From assembly GCA_001972305.1 (NCBI GenBank), contig BDDD01002266.1:1-64000 (forward strand): a stretch of DNA of 64,000 nt. Direction: 5' to 3'. Of the stretch, positions 34,147-44,935 are shown one piece after another. Below the pieces are notes generated by a model that was not told where the DNA came from, did no database searches, and worked only from the letters and a program-made list of their open reading frames with translations. The translations under genes were made by a program, and so were the position numbers. The DNA comes from Cephalotus follicularis. Lineage: Eukaryota > Streptophyta > Magnoliopsida > Oxalidales > Cephalotaceae. Position 1 is the first letter of the stretch. Each line of letters begins with the position of its first letter.

Positions 34147-34618
34147 GTTAGATAGGATGACCCGACATGCCATTGGATGGGTTTTCGTGTTGTGTCTACC
34201 CATGTATATAAACAATCTTATTCCTTATATATGACACGTGCTACTTCTTTTATATTATTTATGGCAATATCACTTGTGTTTTATCACATAATTGAAGTAG
34301 TTTTATATTTCCCTACTTACACTTGTGAAGCCCTGACATAAGGGTGGATGCCAAGCATGGAGGCAGTGAGATTGGCTACCTTATTCCTTATGTCGAATTA
34401 GTTCCAAGTCATAGGTTCACTTTGTGGGAACTAGTGAACTGGACATACTTACGCGTATGTTGCCTACTTTTGGAATTGGATGATGGATTCTCTCACTACC
34501 ATCTGTGTTGGGACATTACGGAAAATACGGGTTGCGCGCTAGAAGTGTGTACACTGAACAGGACCCGTGTAGGAGACACTATTTTGATAGTCACTATTCT
34601 CGTGTCAGTAGTGATTCC
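34147..34618 (+). repeat. Copia-2 3' LTR, first piece
   Basis: Matches 23482-23958 of the 5' LTR ('gaagccctgacataagg', 'ggatgccaagcatggagg'). It ends in the Copia-3 TSD attcc (34614-34618). Continues at 41106-41182 and 50070-51736. Confidence 0.92.
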
Positions 34619-35254
34619 TATTAGATATAGTGACCCGACAAACCATTAGATGGGTTGTCATATTATATCTTACCATGTATGGAACAATCTTTTTCCTTAT
34701 ATATGATGCGTGCTAATTTGTTATGGCTATATCACTTGTATTTTATCACATAATTGAAGAGCTCGAATTCCTCTGTAGATTGTGAGTGATTCTTCATCTG
34801 GTATACACCAAGCAAAGGCTTATCTAGGGTGGATTGATTGTTGACTTCATTGGTCAAAATCAATACACCTTTTCTAAGCTAAGTGAGAAAGTGTGTGAGT
34901 TCATACATTTTGTGATTGCTGGTTGGATTACTTGCTGTTCCTGAGGCTTGGAGAACATCAAAGGGAATCTACTCAAGCTCGTAGCGGCAAAGAAAGAAGG
35001 AGCCTTCACCCACTGGTATAATCTTTGGCCCCTCTTCTTCTATGCTTGTGTGTCACCATTGTTTCCAATGGTGACACCAATTCAATTTAGTAGATGCTGT
35101 GGTGATCCATGTGATCTGTGGACGTGTCATTATGGACTAGTTTTGTTATATAGGGTGTTATTCCACTGCCATGATTGTTTGTTTAAGTTTTATTATACAC
35201 CCTTACACCCTTTGTCCATTTTGACATTGGTTTTGGTTTATTCTGATTCCATCA
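34619..35254 (+). repeat. Copia-3 5' LTR, internally deleted (636 bp)
   Basis: Starts TATTAGATATAGTGACCCGAC (TG decayed to TA) and ends ...GATTCCATCA. After 'ttatcacataattgaa' it jumps to 'gctcgaattcctctgtag', which in the 3' LTR is near 40590. The middle, where the palindrome array would be, is deleted. Confidence 0.85.
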
Positions 35255-35255
35255 G

Positions 35256-35267
35256 TGGTATGAGAGC
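35256..35267 (+). promoter_or_regulatory. Copia-3 primer binding site
   Basis: TGGTATGAGAGC, one base off TGGTATCAGAGC, one base after the LTR end. Confidence 0.9.
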
Positions 35268-37096
35268 GTCCCACATCATCCTTAATTGAATATGTATGCC
35301 TTAGATGATGTACTGGTTAATAGTTTAATCATTGGATGTGTTTTGTGATCAAACTAAATTTTCTAAGTGCCTTAATGAAAATTGCATGAAATTGGATTTC
35401 ATTGTGTTCTTCTGCTGGGAATGTTGTTTAAATGTATTTAGAATTAAGTTTGGAACATGCATAGTGCATTTTGGAATGCCAGAATGGTATTCCATAGTCT
35501 AAACCATTGAATTCAGCATTTTTCGAAATGCAAAAAATGCCCAGGGGGCTAAAGACGTCGACGTCCTTCGTACACGTCGATGTCATGTTCAAATTCCCAG
35601 GATAGACGTCGACGTTTGTGATAGACGTCGATGTCTTGTTCATATTTTTGTTAAACGCGTCTATGTTCTTGATGGACATCGAAGCCTTTTTCAACTGTTC
35701 TTGTGAAACGCATTGATGCTCTGTTCTTGCATCGATGCCTTGTCATATTTTTCCAGAAAACACGTCGATGCTTTTGGAAAGGCATCAACGTCTTTTATAA
35801 AAATAAAATAAATAAAAAACTGGTTTTTGATAAAATTGGATTTTATACATTTTGGCACTTGGAAGATTAAAAATCATTGCTTGATTTAGTGGGAGTTTGA
35901 TCAATTAACAATCATTGAATTAAATTGTGTAATTGGTTATCATTTATGGCATTTGTTTTATTTGTGGTTTTATTATATTGGATATAATATAGATCTTATG
36001 CACAATGGATGGCCCGAAAAGGACATAGACCTAGTTTAAGGTTTTCTTTGTGTGGATGATTTTAACTTATTTATTATCTTTAAAAGTCTGTAATAAGGTG
36101 CCTGCGTGCACCATTTATTTTTCCTTATGTTTTGTATAACTCCTTGTAATTTTTAAAATGTAAATTTTCTTTTCGAAAATGTATTGTTCTTTTTGTAAAA
36201 GAAGACATTGCAAGGAGATATGGAGGAAAGGAGAAATGAAGTACAAGACTATTGAAGGCCATGTATGCATGGTTAATGTTGTAATAAATAGATTTAAATC
36301 TTCATACCTAGGAAGACCTTGTAATGACTTTGGGCTCAAGTCATTGCATAATATTGTCCTTGCCAAGATCCATTGACATATTTTAGAAATATGTCCAAGG
36401 TGCATAAGATACACGTCTTGTATGATAAGCTGTAATTAATTGGAATTGGCTAATATAACCAATGAATTAATTAATGGCTTGGTAATTAATACTTGAGACC
36501 GCAAATTCCCTCAATGCAATAATAAGTCTTAACGTAGGAACCCATGAAGTGGTTCCCCGTGGCCTTCCACAATTTTCGTTGAGTAGTGTTCCTGGGTTGT
36601 TGGTTTCTCATGCCCTAGCTGAGGCTGATGACTTGGGGATATTATGTCAACGTCGGTGTTGGGCACCGCAAAGGGTGGCTATGTTTTAGCACTTGGACAC
36701 GCCTACGTGTGGGTGTTAAAACTAGTGCATTCCAATGAAAATTGTCGGTACCTGACTTATCAAGATTCTGATGGTTTGTCATGCCCTAGCTGAGGCCATA
36801 TTGAACCTAAGGCCGAATACTATGATTGGATCTTGTATTGGATACAAATTGGCAAGAAAGCCTACCCATTGGATATATTATAGTTTGTCATGCCCTAGCT
36901 GAGGATATAATATGATTGCGATGGATTCCAATCCCCACTAGGAAGTTAGACTTCTCGAATTCCATATGGGGGTATGGGATACGATTAGAATAGTGGGAGA
37001 GACCATAAGCACTAAAGACCAAGTGTTATGGTTATCATATATTAAAACTGGAATAGATGCTGACTCAACTTATATTTCCTTATCTAGGTTGCTAGA
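35268..37096 (+). other. Copia-3 leader (non-coding)
   Basis: Collinear with the Copia-2 leader without the solo LTR. Holds the palindrome array at 35551-35795 and three copies of the 'TTTGTCATGCCCTAGCTGAGG'-type motif (near 36604, 36775, 36892). No supported ORF. Confidence 0.8.
35551..35795. repeat. GTCGAC-core palindrome array in the Copia-3 leader
   Basis: Units GACGTCGACGTC, CACGTCGATGTC, GACGTCGACGTT, GACGTCGATGTC, GCATTGATGC, GCATCGATGC, CACGTCGATGC and GCATCAACGTC. Most have GAC...GTC flanks instead of the AAGC...GCTT flanks of Copia-2. The last pair is separated by CTTTTGGAAA. Confidence 0.92.
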
Positions 37097-39040
37097 ATGG
37101 CTTTATCAAATACAATGTCCCGCATTTTAGAGACAAACAAACTTGAGGGGCCCAACTTCAACGATTGGCACCGCAACCTCAAGATCGTCCTTACGACCAA
37201 TAAAATGGCCTATGTGATGACTGGGGGGCCTCCTTCACTGGGTGAAGATCCGACGCCCGAAGAGAGTGAGCGACTAGCCAAGTGGCTAGAGGATGACGAG
37301 CAGGCTAGATGTCTTGCCCTTCTAGGGATGACACCTGAGCTTCAGCGTCAGAATGAGAAGATTGAGACCTTGTCTGCTATACTACTCCACCTTCAGGAGA
37401 TGTATGGAGCTGAGTCTAGGACTTAAAGGTTTATTCTATCTCGCAAATTCTTTAAGGCTCAGATGCAAGGGGGAGCTTCAGTCCATGAGCATGGATTGAA
37501 GATGATAGACATGATTGAGCAGCTGGCTCAATTAGGGTTTTTCATGGACCATGATCTATATGTAGATCTTATTCTAACGTCCCTTCCTAAGTCATTCTCA
37601 CAGTTCTTGGTGAATTTTCACATGAACAAGATAGAGGTAACTCTATCTGAGTTAGTTTCTATGTTGAGGACGGCTGAGGCCGATTTTGACTCTGGGAAGT
37701 CAAAGACCCACTCCCTACTTCTTCCTTCTAGGTCTGCCCAAGGAAAGGGAAATGCCTCGTCTTCCTGTAAAGGGAAGGGCGTGCTCATGCCTGTCAAAAC
37801 AAAAGGCAAGGGTAAGAAGAAGCAAAAGAAGAAGAAGGGGAAGCTTGGAGCTAGTGGGGGTGTTGCGAAAGATCGTATGAAGAAGTTAGCTGCTGAAGGT
37901 GCTTGTTTCCAGTGCGGTAAGACCGGACACTGGAAAAAGGATTGTCGAGTTACTGGTGCTGGAGTCTCTTCTGATGTTTTGCATGGTGCAAGTACATCAG
38001 GTATGTTCATGATTGAACTAAATCTAGCTTTGAATAGTAGTTCTTCATGGGTATTGGATACTGGATGTGGAACTAACCTTTGCAATTCGTTGCAAGGACT
38101 AAAAAAAGTTAGAAAGCTTGGAGCTGGAGACTTGGATTTACGACTCGGGGATGGATCTAGGATCATTGCTCAAGCTGTTGGTGTTTATGATATTAGTTTG
38201 TGTAATAATTTTGTTTTGACATTGAATCCTTGTTATTATGTTATGAATATTGTTCGGAACATTTTAAGTGTTTCTCACTTATGTAGTATGGGCTTGGAGC
38301 TTAAGTTCCAAGACATTGGATGTCTTATATATTCAAACAATGTTTATGTTGGTAATGGTATTATCGACAATGGATTATATGTCTTAAATACTTCACAAAC
38401 AAATATCTTGTCCATTGAGCAAAGTAACAAGAAAAGACAAAGAGAAACTGAGCTAAATAAAACCTCTACCTGGCATTGTAGACTTGGTCATCTTAGTGAT
38501 GCAAGACTATCACAGTTGGTTAAGGATGGTCTCCTTGATATCCAGGACTTAGAGTCCTATCCAACTTGTGAATCATGTTTATTGGGAAAGATGACTAAAT
38601 CACCCTTCTTTGGTCAAGGAGAAAGGGCTATGGACTTACTGGGTTTAGTCCATACTGACGTATGTGGACCTATGTCAGTCAGTGCGCGAGGTGGTTATAT
38701 CTACTTCATAACCTTTACTGACAATTTATCTAGGTATGGTTATGTGTATCTGATGAAACACAAGTCAGAATCCTTTGAGAAATTTAAGGAGTTCAGACTT
38801 GAAGTAGAAAAACAAACAGGTAAATTCATTAAAATACTTCGATCGGATCGAGATGGAGAATACCTATCAGCTGAATTCCTAGGTTATCTTAGAGATAACG
38901 GAATTCTATCTCAGTGGACTCCTCCTGGAACACCACAGCATAATGGTGTGTCCGAAAGGAGGAATCGGACTTTGTTCGACATGGTTCGATCGATGATGTC
39001 TTTGCTGACATTCCTACCTATCTCTGGGGTTATGCCCTAG
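37097..39040 (+). pseudogene. Copia-3 gag-protease-integrase, one stop in gag and a frameshift after integrase
   Basis: The best-preserved copia protein here. Gag starts at 37097 (UBN2-type: 'LEGPNFNDWHRNLKIVL', 'AKWLEDDEQARCLALLGM') and has a single in-frame stop at 37424-37426 where Copia-2 encodes Gln. It is then open from 37463 to 39040. The CCHC knuckle CFQCGKTGHWKKDC (near 37908), protease 'WVLDTGCGTNLCNSLQ' and pre-integrase finger 'WHCRLGHLSDARLSQLV...CESCLLGK' are intact. The integrase core has D-D-E ('VHTDVCGPM', 'LRSDRDGEYLS', 'NGVSERRNRTL'). A frameshift after 'MVRSMMSL' ends it. The protein would build the particle, mature it and insert the cDNA. Confidence 0.92.
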
Positions 39041-39081
39041 ACACAGCTGCTTATATCTTGAATTAGATTCCTTCAAAATCT

Positions 39082-39942
39082 GTGCCTTCTACTCCATACC
39101 AGGTATGGTCAGGGAGGAAACCCAGCCTAAATCATTTGAAGGTTTGGGGTTGTCCTGCTTATGTCAAGAGGCTTCACGCAGATAAGCTGGAAGCGCGGTC
39201 GGACCGTTGCAGGTTTGTGGGGTATCCTAAAGAGACTAAAGGATATTACTTCTATCACTCTAGCGAACAAAAGATATTTGTTTCGCGAAATGCTGTGTTT
39301 CTAGAGAAGCAATACCTTCTTGAAGGAAACAGTGGGAGTAAGGTGGAACTAAAGGAGTTGCCACAGGTAGAAACCACACAGGATATGGAGGAGTTGGAGG
39401 TTAGACCTCCAACAGACAAAGCTAAGATTAGATCTCAGGCTGAGAATGGTTCTCAGTTTGGCAGAGCTCCATTGAGGAGATCAGGCAGAATCACATTAGC
39501 ACCTGAGAGGTATGGTTTCCTCATTGATGGTATTGATGAGATAAACGTCATTGAAGATGACGAGCCTGCCAGCTACTTAGAGGCAGTGCAAGGCACTGAA
39601 TCTGAAGCATGGCTAGGAGCCATGAAATCCGAGATGGATTCCATGTACTCCAACCAAGTAGGGAATTTGGTTGAAGCACCTGAAGGCATAGTGCCTATTG
39701 GCTGCAAATGAATCTTCAAGAAGAAGATGAATGCAGATGGAAAGATCGAGACTTATCAAGCTCGATTAGTGGCGAAAGGGTATAGACAACGACATGGAGT
39801 CGACTATACTGAGACTTTCTCACCTGTCGCCATGCTTAAATCCATTATGATTTTGCTTGCTATTGTCGCTCATTATGATTATGAGATATGGCAAATGGAT
39901 GTCAAGACGGCATTTTTAAATGGGCGTCTTGAAGAGGACATT
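39082..39942 (+). pseudogene. Copia-3 integrase tail and RT N-terminal half, truncated
   Basis: Open 39082-39711 ('TPYQVWSGRKPSLNHLKVWGCPAYVKRL', 'RFVGYPKETKGYYFY', 'RRSGRITLAPERYGFL', 'SEAWLGAMKSEMDSM'). One stop at 39709-39711 replaces the usual Trp of 'YKWIFK'. Open again from 39727 ('ARLVAKGYRQRHGVDYTETFSPVAMLKSI', 'IWQMDVKTAFLNGRLEEDI'). At about 39943 the RT is cut and joined to LTR sequence, so the YVDD motif and all of RNase H are missing. Confidence 0.9.
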
Positions 39943-41100
39943 GTCGAGGACCATTTAGAATGGCTAAACCGAACCTTAGGGGTATTTCGGTAATTTATGA
40001 ACACCTCTCGTTTTAACCAAGATTTTAAAGGGTCCCTGCCTTATAATGATTAGATCTTTAATATGTTGGACATATCAAGTCTTGGTGCCAAATATCGGTT
40101 GTGTGGATTTTGCATTTCGTGGAAACACATATGCTTAATCTTACTTAACCAATATTTGAAAGGTACATGAGATCGCTAAAAGAGTTAGACTCTTTATGCT
40201 TGACTGGCCAGAAGGCGTCGATATCTTTTAGAAAGACGTCGATGCTTTTCTCTAATAAAGACGTCGATGACTTTTAGAAAGCATCGATGTGCTTTAGTGC
40301 CACGTTGCATAGGCGTCGACGTCCTTTGGAAGGCGTCGACGTCTTTGAGCAGAACGTGCAACCTGTGCACGATCTCACTTCGTGGGCACTACTTCTCTCA
40401 CATCCTTAGCCGGTTTCTCTTGATTTTACACGTTTTAGAAACAAGGGAATCATGGCTTCGGACTCCTAGGGAGTGAAGGCCATGATTCTAAGTGAATGGC
40501 AGATTGGGAGAGAGAAATGGAGGCTAGTTAAAAAGCATTTCTGCGGAAAATAGAGGGGTGGAAAAAGTTTGGTTTTTGCTGGGCAATTGATAGCTCGAAT
40601 TCCTATGTAGATTATGAGTGATTCTTCATCTGGTATACACCAAGCAAAGGCTTATCTAGGGTGGATTGATTGTCGACTTCATTGGTCAAAATCAATACAC
40701 CTTTTCTAAGCTAAGTGAGAGAGAGTGTGAGTTCATACATTTTGTGATTGCTGGTTGGATTATTTGTTGTTCCTGAGGGTTAGAGAACATCAAAGGGAAT
40801 CTACTCAAGTTCGTAGCGACAAAGAAAGAAGGAGCCTTCACCCACTGGTATAATCTTTGGCCCCTCTTCTTCTTGCCATGCTTGTGTGTCACCATTGTTT
40901 CCAATGGTGACACCAATTCAATTTAGAAGATGCTGTGGTGATCCATGTGATCTGTGGACGTGTCATTATGGACTAGTTTTGTTATATAGGGTGTTATTCC
41001 GCTGCCATGATTGTTTGTTTAAGTTTTATTATACACCCTTACACCCTTTGTCCATTTTGACATTGGTTTCGGTTTAGTCCGATTCCGTCCGATTCCATCA
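39943..41100 (+). repeat. Copia-3 3' LTR, 5'-truncated (1158 bp)
   Basis: Begins at the point equivalent to about 24515 in the Copia-2 LTR ('catttagaatggct') and ends ...GATTCCATCA with a 10-bp tandem duplication of GATTCCGTCC-type text. Contains the palindrome array 40215-40342. Confidence 0.88.
40215..40342. repeat. GTCGAC-core palindrome array, Copia-3 3' LTR
   Basis: Units start at 40215, 40236, 40261, 40281, 40313 and 40333 (spacings 21, 25, 20, 32, 20). Sequences GCGTCGATAT, ACGTCGATGC, ACGTCGATGA, GCATCGATGT and GCGTCGACGT twice. Spacers CTTTTAGAAA and CCTTTGGAAG. Confidence 0.93.
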
Positions 41101-41182
41101 ATTCCTACTTGTTGCGGTTGTGTATAAGTGTTAGTCACTTAGTGAGTTTTCAAACTCGCCTGATCCTTCGACCTGAGCAACT
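41101..41182 (+). repeat. Copia-2 3' LTR, second piece, with TSDs
   Basis: Starts with the Copia-3 TSD (attcc, 41101-41105), matches 23948-24030 of the 5' LTR, and ends with the Gypsy-2 TSD caact (41178-41182). Confidence 0.92.
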
Positions 41183-43245
41183 TGTCACACCCCGTATTTC
41201 CATTCACGTACAATGGACCAGCATATGTGGTGATATCAGAAACTAAGCATAAATAATATTCCAGCATTTCAATTAATAGTCATAATTAAAATTTGCGGAA
41301 GCATTCGATAAGCCGGAATATATAAAATAAGCCGTCTGCACGCATCCCATACTACGTGCGGGTAAAACCACAATTATCCTTACATAAAAGGAAAATACAA
41401 CACTACGAGGTATGAACCGTTCAATTTCAAATTTCAGTACAACACCATAATTAACAACCTTAAATCAAAATTAAGAAGCTCTCCAAGCTTCAGCCGCAAT
41501 CTCCAAGTGTCCTTGCTTAATCTGAAATTGTAGGGGTTAGCCGTTGTTCTCACTTGGCTAAGTAGAATGATAATGTATGATAAGGAGTATATGAATGCAA
41601 CATGTATGACAGTTTATATCAAAATAAAATTTGAATGAGCCAATATATAAGCAATCATGCCAAGTGGCCATAAACAATCCATATGCAAGAATACCGCACA
41701 AGGGTGCAATCAATTCAACACTCACTGGGTGACACAAGTCGCTAACTCCTAGCACTAACTGTGCACCACCTATCTATCACCCTGCGCTCTGAGAATGACA
41801 TACTAGGTAACACTTACTACCGGCGTTGGCGGGTAGTTTAACACTGTAAACACACTTAGGTGGTGTTCTGGCCAACTCCTGGCACTCAGAATCACATACC
41901 CATAGTCAGTGACAACCTCCGTCACCAAACCACGGCACTCATACACAATCAATTCAAGAATAATATTACATATATCATCAATATGCAATAGAAAGTAGTT
42001 TTCTTTAGAAACTATAACACTTCACTTATCGTACCTCTCTTTGGAGGAAAACGACATCCATACATAATATGCATACTCATATCTTCCATGACATATCATT
42101 ACCCCTACCTCAAATCGCTATCCCAAGATCAATTGAATATGGTCTTTCTCTTTGAGTTCCAAGTCACTTTCACCAATCACTCTTTCAATTCCAGAAGAAT
42201 CAATCTATGCATGTTTGTTTATGAACATATGCATCAATATCAGTAGGTTTCATTAGCTACTTACCACAATTACAATTTCCAACAATAACTTAAATCACCA
42301 AGTCTCTAAGTCTTAACTTCCATTTTCCAATTCTCCTTTGAACTCTATGTCAACAATTATTCAATCTCAAATTCATTCATTTAAGTATTTGACAGAAGGT
42401 ATGTAAATACTTAGAAACCATTTAAGCATTTGTTCTAACACTAACAACGATTATAATCCATTCTAGAGACTATATCACCAATTCCACTTGATTTCATTAT
42501 TACTTCCCCTTTCAATTCCAAAGATTGTTATTCCAATCCATTAACAGAAGATATACAACATTTTTTCCTAGTCATTTAATCATCAAAATAACAAATAATT
42601 CGGATTTAGAACTTACCAAGAGTCTAAAGCCTCAAAGTCCTCCTTTTTGAGCTTTCTAATCTCTCCAATGCAAGCCTTCCACCCCTTAGTAACCCTCAAT
42701 TCACTCTGTGTTTCTAACACTCCTAACACCATTCAACATCTGATATAAAACCTGAATTCTTCAGATTTGTTACCTACTCACATGCACTCACAATTTTTCT
42801 TTCATTCTTTCCACCACATGCCTCCCTCACTTCCACTTTCTCTCTTTATTTATTGATTAGTAGGTTTTAGATCTGCAGATAACATGCAAACATTCCACTT
42901 TTGCATGTTCTGGCAGATGGTGGATGCATCTCCCCATACCTACCAATCTCTCTTGTCCCTGCACATGCCAGCCATCTGTCCTGGAGCAAACCAGTCGACT
43001 GGAATTAGTGGGCAGTCGACTGCCTTCTTCACGTGGCCAACAGTTGACTGTTACCCTGTGACAGTCGGCTGTTTGGACTAGATTAGGGTTTCCTAGTCTT
43101 TGATACTTCTCCAATTGCATATCAATTCACCCCAAACATTTACCAATCATAAAAATCAGTATAATTGGATAAATAACTCAATTAAAATGTATATTTTATT
43201 TCAAAATTGGATCAATATACATTAATTGAAGTTACGGTTATTACA
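41183..43245 (-). repeat. Gypsy-2 3' LTR (2063 bp)
   Basis: On the + strand starts TGTCACACCCCGTATTTCC and ends GGTTATTACA. Lacks 20 bp ('acttaaatagtggtttccac') present near 48857 in the other LTR. Contains four CAGTCGACTG-type palindromes at 42992-43071. Non-coding; the ORFs shared with the other LTR are chance. Confidence 0.95.
42992..43071. repeat. Four CAGTCGACTG palindromes, Gypsy-2 3' LTR
   Basis: CAGTCGACTG 42992 and 43013, CAGTTGACTG 43041, CAGTCGGCTG 43062: spacings 21, 28, 21. Same GTCGAC core as the other arrays, different flanks. Confidence 0.97.
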
Positions 43246-43260
43246 TTCCCCCCTCCTTCA
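43246..43260 (-). promoter_or_regulatory. Gypsy-2 polypurine tract
   Basis: Minus strand GAAGGAGGGGGGAA directly before the 3' LTR start. Confidence 0.88.
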
Positions 43261-43291
43261 AGAAAATTCGTCCTCGAATTTAGTTGTTACA

Positions 43292-44464
43292 TCACATTCC
43301 GAACAAGTGGGGAAATGTCTCCTTCATTTCGTCTTCACGCTCCCACGTAGCTTCCTCAGCTCCGTGAAAATGCCACAGCACTTTGACCATAGGGATGGTC
43401 TTGTTCCTTAGAACCTTTTCCTTGCGATCCACAATCCTTGTCGGTCTCTCTTCATATGTCAATCTCGGACTAATAAATCCAGGGTCGTAGCTCAAAATGT
43501 GAGATGGGTCGGGTACGTATTTCCGTAACATGGAAACATGAAATACGTTATGCACATCCGACAAGCTAGGCAGTAATGCAATCTGATATGCTACCTCCCC
43601 CACTCTCTCCAGTATCTCGTAAGGTCCAATATATCTTGGAGATAATTTCCCTTTAAGGCCAAAACGGTATATCCCCTTTGAAGGCGAGATTTTCAAGAAC
43701 ACATTATCTCCCTTCTCAAATTGCAGCTTTCTTCTCTTGCTATCGGCATAACTCTTCTGCCGACTCTGTGCAGCTAGCAGTCTCTTCTTGATTATCTCTA
43801 CTTTGTCAGTGGTCTCTTGTACCAAGTCAGGTCCAAGCAATTGTCTCTCACCTACTTCGTCCCAACAAATAGGTGATCTGCATTTCCTTCCGTATAAAGC
43901 TTCATAGGGAGCCATTCCAATGCTGGTGTGGAAACTGTTGTTGTAAGAGAACTCAATCAGTGCTAGATGATCCTCCCAGCTCCCAGCAAAATCAATCATA
44001 CAAGCCCGTAACATATCCTCCAGTGTCTGGATAGTGCGTTTGGACTGTCCGTCAGTCTGTGGATGAAATGCAGTGCTAAAGTTCAAGGTTGTTTCCATTG
44101 CTGTTTGGAACTTCTTCCAGAACCATGAAGTAAATCTAGCATCACGGTCGCAGACAATACTGACCGGCACTCCATGCAATCTCACTATCTCTCGAATATA
44201 CAATCGAGCAAGCTTCTCGATAGAATGTGTCATGTTCATCGGAAGAAAGTGTGCAGACTTAGTGAGTCTGTCCACAACAACCCACACTGCTTCATGCTGA
44301 TTCCGTGACCTCGGCAATCCTGACACAAAGTCCATGGTCACATGTTCCCATTTCCACTCTACCACTGGTAGCGATTGTAGCAGTCTCGCAGGTTTCTGAT
44401 GTTCAGCCTTCACTCTCTGACAAGTCAAACATCTTGCTACATATTCAGCAATCTCTCGTTTCAT
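43292..44464 (-). pseudogene. Gypsy-2 integrase core and chromodomain-like C-terminus
   Basis: Same frame as the preceding 44474-44935 piece but separated by a nonsense codon. Carries the second half of the integrase zinc finger (CLTCQRVKAEHQ) and a DDE core ('MDFVSGLP', 'CDRDARF'). In the third motif the usual GQSER reads GQSKR, so the catalytic Glu is Lys. The C-terminal domain has '[18 protein letters not shown]' and '[17 protein letters not shown]'. The end ('VKVLWHFHGAEEATWEREDEM') is a chromodomain-like segment of the Tekay type. In chromoviruses this domain steers insertion into marked chromatin. The enzyme is predicted dead in this copy. Confidence 0.93.
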
Positions 44465-44473
44465 GCCGCTCCA

Positions 44474-44935
44474 CTAGTAACTCTTCTTCAGGTCGTGCCA
44501 CATCTTGGAACTTCCTGGGTGAACACTGTATCTCGATTTGTGAGCTTGTTGCAGTAGCTCACTCTTGATAGCTTCGTCATCCGGAATACATATCCTTCCT
44601 CGGAACCTTAGTATGCCATCAGTATGTATGGAGAACTCGGAATCAGTGTCTAGGTTCTCACGAATACTCCACAATTCAGCATCACTATACTGAGCAGTCA
44701 AAATATGCTCGAGTAGTTCCGGTTGTGCTCTCATACTTGCCACAATCACTCCTCGGGAAACCATAAACGGATTCCAACTCTGAAATTCCTCCAATAGCTT
44801 CCACTGTGACACCATAGTTCCAGCAATCATCGCCTTGCGACTCAACGCATCGGCCACTACATTTGCTTTCCCTGGGTGGTATTGAATGTTGCAATTGTAG
44901 TCATTGAAGAATTCCACCCATCGTCTTTGTCTCAT
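44474..44935 (-). pseudogene. Gypsy-2 RNase H end, linker and integrase zinc-finger start
   Basis: Follows a 1-base frameshift after 'DHKSLKYLF'. Opens '[34 protein letters not shown]', the usual end of chromovirus RNase H, then a linker and 'RYSVHPGSSKMWHDLKKSY', the first half of the HHCC finger. It ends at a TAG (44471-44473) that sits where a Trp codon is usual. Confidence 0.92.

Larger units (their letters stand above)
34619..41100 (+). mobile_element. Copia-3: Ty1/copia element with deleted RT-RNase H
   Basis: TSD attcc (34614-34618 and 41101-41105). 5' LTR 34619-35254, PBS 35256-35267, leader, gag-protease-integrase 37097-39040, RT start to 39942, then directly a truncated 3' LTR (39943-41100). 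Related to Copia-2 (same LTR start, leader and protein families) and inserted into its 3' LTR in the same orientation. Confidence 0.9.

Noticed and set aside
41558..43120. Short ORFs repeated at 48347-49939
   Set aside because: They are duplicated only because both Gypsy-2 LTRs carry the same non-coding sequence; no family pattern.
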